Source of the DNA: Anadara kagoshimensis
Taxonomy: Eukaryota; Mollusca; Bivalvia; Arcoida; Arcidae
DNA length: 64,000 nt
Assembly: GCA_021292105.1 (NCBI GenBank)
Contig: CM037874.1
Span: forward strand, 35,328,185 to 35,392,184
Reading direction: 5' to 3'
In this document: positions 1-14,100 of the stretch, piece after piece
How the letters are laid out: every line of letters starts with the position of its first letter
Position numbering within the stretch: position 1 is the first letter of the stretch
Made by a program: the position numbers and the translations under genes
Notes under the pieces: generated by a model
What the model was told of the DNA's origin: nothing
The model's database searches: none
What the model saw: the letters and a program-made list of their open reading frames with translations, nothing else

Positions 1-678
1 GATTTGGGAAAATAAGCGGTGTTTTGACTCATTTTTGGGGAAATTCAACCAGAGGCAAAAGTGTTACATTCAGGTTTTCACTGGTCATAATTGAAATATA
101 AATGCAAATTAGAATTCTATTTGTCTATCTTCCATGCATTTGAGTTTATTTACAGCATGTTCTAACTGTGTCTGAGAGATGAAGGTTTAGAAATCGATTT
201 AGAAAAACATACCATTTTGATGTAAACATAATATACAAAGAAATTGAGAATATTAACCTTATCCATTGGAAAAAACTTGCGTTATTGCATTGGGAAAGGG
301 GCCCAATTTTAGCCCCAAATTTGCTTCAGTGATACCCCTGCATTAGATTACATTTTACACGTATTCAACACAACTGTTGGTTTACCTCATCATGTTATGC
401 TGTTATCATCATCCATATTTTTTTCAAATTGTCTATTATGAATTTTTCATAAAATTAAGGTTTTTCAGTTGATACATGTGGTTGATTTAAACCTAAACAA
501 GTTACACTGCACTACATGTTCAATTTTTTTTTCAAAGTAAAAAAAATGAATTCATTCAGGAATGAAATAATAATGAAATTTTATTGTTCTGAACTTGCGA
601 AAATGGCTGCACATGAACATAAACTTATAAGCATTATTTCTTAAAAACGTCACATTATGTTGATTGTGTAAATTTCAG
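1..678 (+). other. GCN1 intron, 3' part
   Basis: AT-rich sequence ending in the acceptor aatttcag before exon 1 of this window. I see no exon or recognised repeat here. Confidence 0.7.
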
Positions 679-3600
679 GGGACACCTTGCCAAAAGCTGT
701 AGATATGTTACCAGTATTGATACAAACCATAGAGAAGGCAAACAACCAGGCCAGCCAATCACAGCTAGTGACAGAAGCTGTATCAGCAGCATGTATATTA
801 GTCAAAATTTCATTGGTTGATATACAAGCAGGTATGTTTCTGAATCATTAATTATTTAGTTTATTGATGTATTAAAATGGACCCATCTCACACCATCTGA
901 CCCAAGACTTGGAAAGTGGGTAGTGACTTCTTTCACCAAGCACTCGGCATTACGAAATGAAAGTCATGGTTTTTCGGATGGGAACTTAAAATAAACGAGG
1001 TCCCGTGTCATGGTTAGCTTGGCACGCTAAAGAACCCTGCTGTATAATGCCATCAGCGCAATACACAGGCAAAATTTCTGCACCTTCGCTTATAGCTGGC
1101 GACCTCACGATATAAGTGAAATATTCTTGACTGGGACGTTAAACACCATTACTCACTCACTCACACCATCTAAAAGGTTTAATATCGTATAAATGAGGAA
1201 TGGCTTTTTAAGTCCTAACATTTTATTAAAATTCAAATATATATTAAGAAGAAAAAAATAGATGTCCAGACTTTTGATCAAACCTGGGGTTTTATTTATC
1301 TGCTACAAAAGGTCTAAAAAATCACCTCGTCCATCTCACTCAGTTTTGTTTTACCTGGCTAGCAAGGTGAACATATAAAGATGATTTTCAACTGTTTGTA
1401 ATTGCCATTGTCATCACACTTTTCTTCTAACTGTTAATGCAGGCTACATAAATTTTCTGCTATATTCTTAGTGTCTAATTTGCCAGTATATCACTGTTGT
1501 TTTGAAAATTTAGAGTGGTCAAATTGGGAAGTTTTAGTCATTTTCCATTGGGGAAACTACCTGCATTCTGAAGTTATTTTAGACGAAATCAATGTTTTGT
1601 TATATTTGAAAAGTTTCTTTTGTTTGTTAATATAGAATCTAAACTGGGTCCATTTTGGAACACTGTACTGGATACACAAAAACAACTATTTGTTAATGAC
1701 AAGTTTTTGACTTCGGTTGGAGATGAAGTGTTGAAGAGTGTTGTAACCCTGTCAGAAAAGCTAATACTGGAATATCCACAGAAAATGACAGAAAAAATAT
1801 CACAGTAAGTTGTAACGCTAATTTTATCAACTGCTTGGCCAATAACATCTGTGGTGGCCTGCGGCTGCCAAGGGGTTTATGTTAACCTTCAAACCCAAGA
1901 CATCTCACTAATGTGGTTTTGACTCTGGTTGAACTCAAGTGAGAAAGGGCTTTCTCTTGCCTTAGACCTTTACTGGTTGGTTTGGTATCAATATAATAGA
2001 CTACGTGGCTTGCGTTGTTCATGTGCAACATTATAGGCATGTGTATTGGTATGTTAAAGGTAGTTCATACGTGCACACTAGTACAAAGAAAATAAGAAAC
2101 ACTTAAACAAACTTGCACACCAAATGAATGTGTGTTTGGATTAATCCATGAGATTAAAAAAAGGTCTTTTAATTATATGATATTAAGAATATGGTAGCTG
2201 AAAGTTTCTGATGTGACATAAAACAACATTCAACCAGCCACTCGACCAGCATTTCTGCCAGTATCATAGCAATGGCATGGAATTACACTAAATTTTGTGG
2301 TCTTAAGAAATGCCATGTAGTCTGTTGTTTCTACTTTGCTGGAAGCATGGACATCGTAAATTTGGAGATACATGTTGTATTAATATTTTATTTTGATTTT
2401 TTTAGGCCATATTATAAAGCCATTGTATACAGTCTAACCAGGAAGTCCTACAAGTTAAGAAAACGTACCAAAGCAAGTGTCAGACGACTTCTGTCACTTC
2501 TAGGAGGTACTTCCATATCATTGTCCTTACTGTCAGAGTTTAACGATTTGATAAAGACACAGAAGGTAAAATAATACTATAAACCATAGACATTTTACAT
2601 CACCACATATTTTTTTCATACAAAAAGGGTTGTCTGTAATGTGTATAAATTTTTTATTATTCCCCGCCTTTCGAAGAAAGAGGTGGAATTAAATTCAAGT
2701 TTCTGTCCTTCCGAAATTCTTGTCTGTGCTAATTCTCCAGAATTATGAAGCACTTTTTCACGAAACTTGGTGCAAAGTAGCAACACAGATAGGAGTCGAC
2801 ATATTGTTAACTTGAGTTGGTTTGCTCACTTTTTTTGGAGTTATTGCCCTTTAAACTTTTGTAAATGACAAAAAAGAACCTGTTGGCGAGGGATCCTAAA
2901 TCACTGAATTTACTTGTTAATTTTGTACTAAGGATTACAAGTATGCTTAGGATCCTTTTAAGATTTAGGACTTGTCATGACGTCAAATCTTAATCTCATT
3001 GTTAAAATTTTGTATCTTCTCCATAATTTCCACATTTTTGAATGGATTTTGATCAAACTTGTCGCAAATGAAAACTAAATGAATATGAAATGACATGTCT
3101 TGTACCACTTTTGGGTATGTAGTTCAGAGGTCAAACCTTGGTTTCTTTTTGTGTTTCTGTTCATCTACTGTCCGTTTACTGTGCTGGAGAGAAAGGAATA
3201 ACGCTAATATCTCAAAGATTTGAATGGCACGGTTAAAAATCAAATAATTATTTACTTACATGAGCCGAGTCATTTCTTATAATCCTTATTTCGATCTAAT
3301 CCGTGCATTATAACTCCTTTAATGCACCAAAACGTGTTTTGGGTGGGTGTTTACAATGGTAAAAATTTTGACAAAATGGCGGAGTCTTTTGTCTGACGTA
3401 ATGATGTCGGAAGAATTTATTATTTACGTAGGTTCGCGAGGGGTACAATGAAGGGTAATTCAAAGGTCGGGTTGAGTTTAAAAGTTTGAATTTATGTCAA
3501 TTTTTTTCAAAAGTTTGAAAATGCAGAAAGGTAGTTCACTTTATAACTTTATTAAATCGATTTTGGTCATCCCGGTTACGCAAAAATCAATCCGTTCTTG

Positions 3601-5754
3601 AGCTGCACTAACCTACGTAAATAGTCGACTCTTTCGTCATGACTACGTATCATAAAGAACCCCGCCATTCCGTAAAAAAGATTACCATTGTAAACACCCA
3701 CCCAGGTTATATTTTGTAGCATAAAATGATATATTACGCAAGGATGGAACCGAAACAGAAATTTTCAGTTACGACTCGGCTCATGTAAGTAAAAGAATCA
3801 TTGAATTGTACCCATCGTATTGAAATTTATAGAGTATTTTGCGATCTTGCTCTCTCCGAAAAAGGCTAAATAAACAGTAGTTAAAGTTCCATCTGCTTGT
3901 GGACTGAATACACATTTTTTATAGAGATAGTTTTAGTAGCTGTACTGATATTACAGTGTTAATCAGTATATTGTTTTGATTACAGTTTATAGATCCAGAA
4001 ATACTACAAGGTGATGATGACAAAGAGAACACACCAGAACAGTCTAAATACATCATGCCACATCTGTTATCACAAGCCTTATTGACCTTGACCTTTGTAG
4101 AAAAAGCTGACCCCAAAGATGCAGAGGCCATTGCCAAGGCAACCCTGATTCCAGCACATCATCCTTGTATTGGTAAGGAATGTTTTCTTTACATGATCAT
4201 GTTCAGGCCCCAGTTTCACAATCATTCCTTACCTAAGATATTCCTTAACTCAAATCTTGCAAAATTTCAAATCTTATAATTTTGTTAATTTTCAAGATAT
4301 TTAGAAATTTAAGGTGTCATTTTTAGATTACTTCTAGATTAAAACATTTGCATTTAGTTTTGACAGAAATTTCACCAATAGTTCAAAATAGAGATTACAA
4401 AAATTTCCTAAATTTAAGTTAAGGAAAATCTTAGCTAAGGAATGATTGTGAAACCGGGACTTGGTCATATGCTTTCTGTAATGTTAAATATTAATTTTCA
4501 CATTTTTCTATGGCGTTTTCAGAATGCATATATTTTTTATACATGATTAATTTTATACATGTGATTTGAATGGATTAAAGTGGAGAAATGATGTTTAATT
4601 GTCTAGACATGATTTCTTCACCTATATAGAACCAGTCAGTTCTTGGATAATTGAAGAATGTAGAGTGCCAGAGAAAACTGACCCTCGGCAAACTGAACAA
4701 ACTTTCTCGTTCATATTCTGTCTGTCTGAGTGGGATTTGAAGGTAGAAGCTAGATGATTAGAGGAAATGTGATCTGTAAGCATAGGGTTTCGACCACTCA
4801 GCCACCAGGTCCAAATCTTTGTTTTGGTGTTTATTTAATCAAAACTATGCACATAGAAATAACTGCGATTGATAAGCTAAGACAGTTTCCCCCACCTGTT
4901 TAAGGGGGAGGGGGGCTTAGTGGCCAAGTGATGTAACACACCAGCATATTGATCACAATGTCTCATACTGCAAAGGTTCAAATCCTGCTCTGGACAAATC
5001 CTGTCGTTGTTGTTGCCAGTTTACTTGTCAAAGGTTGATGGTTTTCTCTGGGCACTCTGGTTTTCTTCATCATCCCAGAACTGACCACCTTGTACCGTTA
5101 CTCCACTCTTCACCTGTTTCTACTTTTACTATGTGTACATTTAATGTGAAACGATATTACCAAAAATATTTTCAAGTCCTGATTTTTTTCTATTATCTTT
5201 CAGTATATGCTAATGAGTCAACTTGGACTGACATCTTAGCACAGCTGAACCTTGATGCTAGAAACTTTGTGAAGAATAACTGTGACGCATGTATAGAGAT
5301 AGCAAAAACCAATGATGAATTCAGTGAGGTATGTATTATCATTCTTACATTGTAACTGAACTGATAGAAAATTTGATGAGTGTGAACCCAAACAATTGTA
5401 AATCTCGTCCAATATTTTTGTTAAGTAGAAAAATTTGAACTTTAACCGACAATTGGAATGACCATCATTATTTTATGGCTAATGCTATATAAAAAAATCC
5501 ATATTTTAAGTTTAAAAGGTTTTCTCTATGTACATACAAGGTTGAAGCTTAACTATTTTGAGTTAGGAGCCCAGAATTTGTAATAGTAATAAATAGCTAA
5601 AATGTGTAAACATTAAGGGACCCAGACTGATTTTAGTACCCATTGGCTACTGGGCCCCTGCTAATCTTCATCCCTGACTGTGGTGTGATCTTCTTCATAT
5701 CAAACTTATTTAAACAATATAAATTTAATATTTAAGATTCCAATTTTCCTGGTA

Positions 5755-5833
<79 letters not shown>

Positions 5834-8134
5834 GAATAATAATTATGCCTGTGTTTCACCATTGTGTCTTCAAATTGAAAACAGGAAAGAGTTTTTTCAA
5901 AAATACTGGCATGACTTGATTCTCAGTTAGTGTAACAGACAAAGAAATGAATTTTAAATTGTATTATTTTCTTAACAGAATGTGAACAATGCTTTATCAA
6001 ATGAATTTTAAATTTTATTATTTTCTTAACAGAATGTGAACAATGCTTTATCAAATGAATTTTAAATTGTATTACTTTCTCAACAGAGTGTGAACAATGC
6101 TTTATCAACATTAGTTTGGGTTGCTCCAGATGTTGTGTTGCCTCCCCTGATCCAGTATGTCCATGGATTACTGGATAACCCGGAAATGTGTAACATAACA
6201 AGAGATGAGTATGGAATATTTTTGACGCCAGATGGAGAACTGTATGATAAATCTTTATTAGAAAGGTTGGTATCTCTGTTAAACATACATGTGTTATTCA
6301 TTGGTTAGCATGCATGTTTTGTCAAGGAATTGACTGGTTGAGATCCTTTTTTTCCATAAAATCATCAGACACAGAGCTGTAAGATAAATCTTTACTAGCA
6401 ATCTGTGTTAAACATACATTTACATCAGTTAGCATGCACATTTTGTCAAGGAATTAACTGGTTTAGATCTTTCTTTTCTGTGAAATCTTTTATTAAAGCG
6501 GCAGACAGAGAGCTATATGATAAATCTTTATTAGAAAGGTTGGTATCTGTGTCAAACATACATGTACATCAGTTAGCATGTACGTTTTGTCAAGACATTG
6601 ACCGCTTGAGATTCTTCTTTTCCATAAAATCTTCTATTTGGACAGTAGCCAGATGCTGTATAATAAATTGCTAATAGAACAATTGCTATCTGACAAGGTT
6701 CTATGTGTTAACACATTATTGTGATAAAATTTATCAGTTAGCTTGCATATGTTTTGTCAAGATACTGACTAGACGAGTTTCATTTTTTCCATAAAAACTT
6801 TTTAAAATGGAATATGTGCCAATGACATATCAATGTTCAAATTTGATGGCTTAGGCTTAGAAGAATAAGGGTAAATATTTTAGACTTCTTCAACAGAATA
6901 CCTTTTATGTTTCGACTTTTAACAAAGTATGATATTTTAAAATCCCTGTGCACTGATTTGTAGCAATTATTGTAATCAAAGATAATGATGTATTACTTTA
7001 ATGTCTAATGGGATTGTTGTCGCGTAAGTTTTAGCTATTAAAATTCTTAATTCATGACATTAACCAGATGTATTAAGTATGTACAGTAAAACCTCATAAT
7101 GCTTCTTAATAGTTTTGCCACATCACTTAATGCCACATCATTTTGAAAGTACCAAAATCCATCTTAAGATGCCCAGATGAAGCTTGGTGATTTACCAGTT
7201 TTTTTCACCATTCCTTATAAGTCTATGTGGATGTTTTTTTCAATATCAACCTCCATCAACTTGTGTAAAACTTTTGACTGAACAAAAGTAAAGTGTTGTG
7301 GTATCTTGTATAATATTCATGATATCTGCCTTGATGTTTTATTTCTTGTATATTTTATGTTTAGCTTCACAAAGTCTGCTGTAGTAAAAGAATCTAACAT
7401 CAAAAGAGAAAACAAGCTGTACTCGTACGCTGAACAAATGGCTGAGTTAGAGCTGAAGAAGGTAATGTACAACATGTATCACACAGCCTTATTACAAAAA
7501 AAAAAAAAGATTTGGTATTGCCAAGATGCTTTGGTGACCAAGTGGTTTAAAGCATCACTTGTTGAAAGTTGTTAATGGTTTTCTCCAGGTAACCTACCAC
7601 TACAGTAGCTCAGTTGATAGAGTGCTTGCTCTTTATGTGGGAGGTTGTGGGTTCAAACCCCGGCCGGGTTTGACCTAGACTTGAAAATAGGTAGTGACTG
7701 TTCTTTCACCAAGCACTTCACATTTAGAAATGAAAGTCACTGGTCCTTTGAAAGAAACCTTAAAAAACTGATGCCCCAAGTCACTGTGGGCGTGGCATAT
7801 AAAAGAACCCTCCCTGGACATTGCTTTTAGTGCACTGCAAATGTAAATATTTCTGTATATAAATTATAAAACTTGTGTTTTGTTTATTTTCAGGAATTTG
7901 AAAAGAAAAAAGGAAAACCTAAAGAAACTCCCAAGTTGTCAAAGAAACAAGAGGAAATGATCCAGGCACAAACACAAAAAGAGTCTGATACCAGACAGAA
8001 ATTGACTGTGGTTTGTATATACAGTAAAACTTGTTATAATGCCCCTCTATAACTTTGACACCTCGCCTATCGCCACAGTAACACTAAAAGATGCACTTGC
8101 AGTAAGTGGGAATTGTGTTTCTGTAAAAAATTTA

Positions 8135-8171
<37 letters not shown>

Positions 8172-11100
8172 TAAAATTACAGTGTATAGTAAAATTTTCC
8201 CTTCAATTATTATAATGCATTATAATGGCCCTCAATAACATTGTCACTTCACTTGTTGTCCACAATACATTGAAGTCCAAAAATCTGTGTCGTTCATGTT
8301 CTTCTTCATAAGCCTCCCTCAATTTATTGCCGTACCTTTTACAACACCAAAAACTTACCTAATTGAATGATTGGTATCTGACTAGGTTTTGTGTGTTTAA
8401 ACATCATTCTGATTGACAAATTATGGCAATGAATGAAGGTTTTTATTGTACTTTAAATACTTTTATGTTTTATTTCTTGTAGCTAAATCAACAACTATGT
8501 TGCGGATGTCAGATTTTGAAAGCTGCTGTCAAAGGTAACAAAGAAGCAGTGTGTGGATATATGAAACAGATTTGTGGATACCTGTACCCATTGTTAAAAT
8601 CTCCCTTAGGTGCCCCAGTAGCAAGCCAAGTATTTGTTAAATATGGACAGGCAGCATTTGAAGATAAATTCCTAGGTGAGTCTTGTATAACTGTTAATGG
8701 GGTTCACTAGGGGTACCATGTGATCTGTACCCCTTAACGTTTGTAGCGTTCAGTCTAGAAGGTGTGCTTGAGCTATTTGACCCAAAGTAATGATCTTGTC
8801 CCTAAAAAACACTGTCTGTAGGTGGAACCTTGTCTATCATTTCAGGGCTACTATAGTTGGGTAATGAATAAATCTAGTTTTATATGTACCTGCTTCTCAT
8901 TTAGATACATTCATTCAATGAGTTTATACTGATTAATAAAACACATTGAGTTATGTTATACTGTTGACCAAAGTTTTGCAAACATGGACTCTGTTTTGTG
9001 TTCAAAGTCTGGACTAGGATTACAAACAAATTGAACTGTCATCTTGAATTTTGACAGCAAAATACAACAGGATGAAATACCATAATCTTTGAGCAGCACA
9101 TGTACATAATTCCCAATCCAGTTCAAATGCATTTACAAGTCAACACCATCAGTCATCTTGAAGATTTTATGTGCAGATATGAAACACATCCAATGACACA
9201 TACTATCAGGGTTTGTACAGGCCTGGAAAAGTCCTTAAATTTTGAGATTTGCCTTAAAGAGGTCCTAAAAACAAGTCTGATATTAAAAAGCCCTGAAATT
9301 TATCCTTAGGGCTGTAAAAAGTCCTTGAATTTGGCCAGTTAGGTGTCTGTATTTCAATATTAAGTGGTTGCAAATAGACTGATATAAATAAATTAATAAA
9401 TTATGTTGAAATGAGCAATTTAAAGGTATCTGGCCCTCCCGAACGTCCAACTTCAACCTTATCCTTATCAAATGTTGTTACTATGGACACGTAAGTAACT
9501 GTTTTATTGATTTAATTTAATTGCCTTTGCACCAATATTTTTTTTGCTAAAATTGTCCCTCTGATTAGGCCTTAAATTTGAAAATAAGACCCTGAAAAGA
9601 CCTTAAAAAGTCCTTAAATTTGGAGTCTAAATGTCTGTACGAACCCTGTGCTATTAATCGATGACATATACATGTACTTTAGATCAATCAAGTTTACATG
9701 AACTTTGTAATGTTTCTTTTTTACAGGAGAACTAGTTAGCAATGTCACACTACGACTGATAAAGCCTGAATGTAAAGTGAATTCTGAATGGACACATGAA
9801 TCTCAGTCAGACCAGGGCTCACGTGTAATACAAGTTTTATATGACTTATCAGTACCAGACATTAATAATCCCAATAAAGATTCAGTTCTGTTTCCATCAT
9901 CCAGTTTTGCTTTTATATACTACCTTATCAGAACTATATTGCACAGTGGAGGGGTGATTGTGGACAAGAACGAAGGGACGTTAGTCAGAGCTCTGAAACT
10001 GATTGCTGCACATGCTCAGACCAGAAAAGGTGATGAAGATGACTCAGAATTGGTAAGAGAGAAATTAATTTTTTACAAAATTACCACAAAAACTCTTAAT
10101 TTCCAAAACACCTGTCTTTCCTCCAACTTTCAAGCAATGAGTGAAATCACTGACTTTGTATAAATCACTGCATCACCACCATAGTCATTTAAAGGTTTTC
10201 TATGAGAAATTTATATTAAGAAGGGGCCTTGATGGCAGAGTCCCACATTGGATAGACCCTAATGTCCGAAAGTTTTTTCAGTTCACTTGCTGTAGGTTGC
10301 TGATTTTCTCCAGGCACTCCAGTTTCCTCCACCATCCATGAACTTACTTCCTCTGTATAAGTGAAAGGATCTTGACTGATGTTTAAAGTTCTCACTTTGC
10401 TTGCTGAAGGTTGGTGGTTTTCTCAGATTCCTCCATCCCCCAATAACTAAATTATGGATACAAGTGAAAGAATTATAGATACAAGTGAAAGAATTGTAGA
10501 TACAAGTGAAAGAATCTTGAAATCTCTATAACTCTACTCCTTTCCTTGTGTTAGCATGTCTTTCCATTGTCTTGCAGTCAAATAATGTACAGTTCGACTT
10601 GTACAGAAATTTGAGTCATCTGTATCCGAGATGATGAGAATCGACTTTACATATAATTTCTATGTCTTATACTTCAGCATAACCCTAGTTTCCTTTGTCT
10701 TGCAGTCAAATACATGTTATATACAATATATGTATAATTACTGTATCTCTTTTACGTGTACATTTCAGTATGACCCTAGTCTCCTACCACATGAGGAACT
10801 TCTCCAGCAGCTGATACAAGTCATCAGTACATCTAATACAAAGTTACAACAGCTAGCTAGTGTCACACTGGTAGAAGTGTGTAAGTCTATCAACGGTGAT
10901 GAGAGGTGTGCCAAGGCTTCCGAGAAGGAGATCAAGGTCCTATTATCTGCATTAAAATCACCATGTACAACAACTAGAGATGCCACTTTACAGGTAGGTT
11001 AAAATTACTTTTTCTGAAAAGCGTTTAGTATTTTGCACTGCTCAATCCAAGAATTTAACTGTTCTGGCCATCATCTTGACCCAGAGATTGAAAAAAAAAA

Positions 11101-14100
11101 AAACAGGAGCCAGTTTTTCACAACTTGGGTAAACATTTTTAAAATACACATAGCTTGATGTGTTTTATTTGGAAAGTTCATAAAGAAGATATACAATGTA
11201 TATGAGAAAGAAATATAACTTGACTTATTTAAAACTCAACCAAGGCTTAAAAGATTGGCCAGGGTTACACTATAGACAGTATTTTTGTTGGACAAAATAA
11301 ATATTTTTGTTTTGATGTTTTCAATACTTTTGCCATCTACCTCATTGAATATTGAAAGAATCCATGATTAAATAAATAGAAAACAAATTCTATATTTCAA
11401 AAAAAAAAAAAAAATTAAAAAGTCAGTGGTCACCACACTTACCACACTTTCTTCAGAGATGCTGGCCACCATTTTTCATTTCACTTTTGTCACATCTGAC
11501 AATCTTTTTCATATACAAAGAATGCCACAAAGGGAAAAAAATTAGGGGGTATACTGTTTTTTTCTCTCATTATTTTATTGATTTATTTTTTTAAAATGAA
11601 CACATTTTAGATTGTATTTACAAATTAAAATAATACATTTACCGTACATATGGCAAAACTCCTAACACGGTTTAAAAATATTAAAAATATTTTTACATAT
11701 AAATTTAAAAAAAAATTTAGTCCCCATAGAGAGCCCTGCTAAAATTTTGAGTGTTGAAATGTGACAAAACACAAAAGTTTTGACACATTTGAATTTGCTC
11801 ACCTGAACCTGCTGAACACCTGGCATACAGCTTTGTCAATTTCCTTACATGATTGACAGGTCAACAGAAACGTAGATTTCACCATTTTAATATCTTCTTT
11901 ATTTACCAGGTGATCATGATTAACACTTCTCAATTTCTATGTCCATTTCACTTTGCATGCTCATGTGGAAATATTTCTTGGCAATTTTTTCTTATATTTT
12001 GAACATGATCTGACATTTTCGGTGGCATAGCTTGCATAAAGTACAAATCACTTATTGTATAGTGAATGTGGGTGCGTTTGAAAATGGAGTCCCTATTTTG
12101 TGAAGTCAACTCTTCCTACAGTTTTCCTCCAAAAAAAAACCCTTATAAAGGTTGATTATTTCTTTAAGATTAATATATCGTAAGTATAAATTCAGTAAAT
12201 TATAGGATACATAATTTTACAAATACAGCCAATAGTCATCTCGGTATACGTGTATGTTGATGGATGTAGAATCAATAGCAATGCCATTGTGTTATATTTC
12301 TTAATGAAAGATATAAAATTATCTAAAACTGGTCAGGCAGTATGCTAGATAAAACCCTTTCAAACCACTGAAAAAAATGAAGTTAGTCTCAGAGCATTAT
12401 ATTATTTGGCCAAAGTTTTGATACATGTATATCTTGACCCTATCTACTACTACAACCTCTTTATAATCATGGGTTATCCTGACAGTAAAGATTCAATTAG
12501 AACCAACTATAGATTGTCTTATGCGGTGGCATGCTATTTTTCTGTGTATTATTACTAGTATAGGCAGATTTTCAGCTTACTGTAAACAGATTTAATTTTG
12601 CATGTATTTATTTTCGCGGTATAGGAAATTTAGACATATCCACTTAGTTAAATTTTCGCGTTTTTGAAATATGCACTATAAAACAATAAATATAATATAA
12701 TTTTTGCTCTGTATTAATTTCATGCAAAACAAAACAAATGACCACAAAATAAGCGAAAATTAGTACACCGCAAAAATAAACACGTTTACAGTACTTAGTA
12801 TTGAGATATCTTAAGCTCCAATATATTTCACTCTTTAATTATGTTTAGTTTATTTAGTATTATAACAATTTTGATTTTTTCTTTCAGGGTCTTTTGGCAA
12901 TGGTGAATATGTTACCCAATATAGACGATAACTTTGAGGTCGGTCTTGAGATTGCTTTGAGAGTCTGGTCAATGACTTTTGATGATGATGAAAATGTACA
13001 AAGTCTTGCTGAAAAGTAAGTAAATTTTTATTCTACTGTATAATGGATAAGTTTAAAGTTTTTTTTGACTTTGTATTATAACAAGTAAGGTGGCATAGTT
13101 ATAAAGGGTTATTAAAATGAGAATACACACAACTATCTTTTATTTACAGGTTATAGATAAAACACTCACCCAACTCCTTCTGACCGAGTAGAGTTGGCCT
13201 AGTCACATGAGATTTATTCACACTCAGCCAAGTGCCAATCCTTTATTCTAATTAAAATGCCAAAATATAATGCTAAAATAAAATAAAAAGCAAAATTATT
13301 TCTTTTTTAATGTCAAGTTCTAACTACTTAGTGCCAAGACCACAATACCTGGCACAATTTGAAATTTTTTTATCTGAGGCCAAAAAAAAAATATGTGAGT
13401 TTACTGTCACATGCTGAAAAAAAATAGTGTCGGTAGGTCGATTTTTTTTTTCCCCTTCCAATTGTAGATCCTTGGTCTAATTAGCTATATACAGAGAAAC
13501 AGAAGACACTGTATATTGTGCACATGCTTCACACTTTTTAAAAGTTAGCGACGAAGCGCTGACAGTGCTGGCACAGGAGGCTGCCATTGTTGTTGTATAC
13601 AGTAAATAACAGAACCGGTGACGGAAAAGGCGAGAATTTCCGGAATTTCAGAAAATTGCCGATAAAATAAGTTAGGGTCGCGGCGATATATGAGGGTCGG
13701 TCGGGTGACCGTAAACACACATATTTTTTTTTTTGGCCTGAGCCCCGATTTAGTAATAGAAACTGTATTCTTTCTTTCTTTTTTTTTGTACAGACTTAAA
13801 GAAGAACTTGGTTTAGATGAGCCGTATGAAGACATGTGTTCACTATTGATTGAGGATATTATACACGATGAGGAAATTGTCAGAAAGGCTGCAGCTAAAA
13901 CTCTGAAGGAAACACTTAGCTGTCATAAAGAGTACATTACCCCCACCATCCAACAACTGTTTGAAAATATGAGGAAAAACTTTATGTATGCATTTATTGT
14001 TAGCTTAGAATTTGAAAATAATTTTATTTCTCCATCCATGTGTTCTGATATAGCTACTCGATCTCCTTGTCTATTTGTCTATCTATCCAATTTGTCTGTA

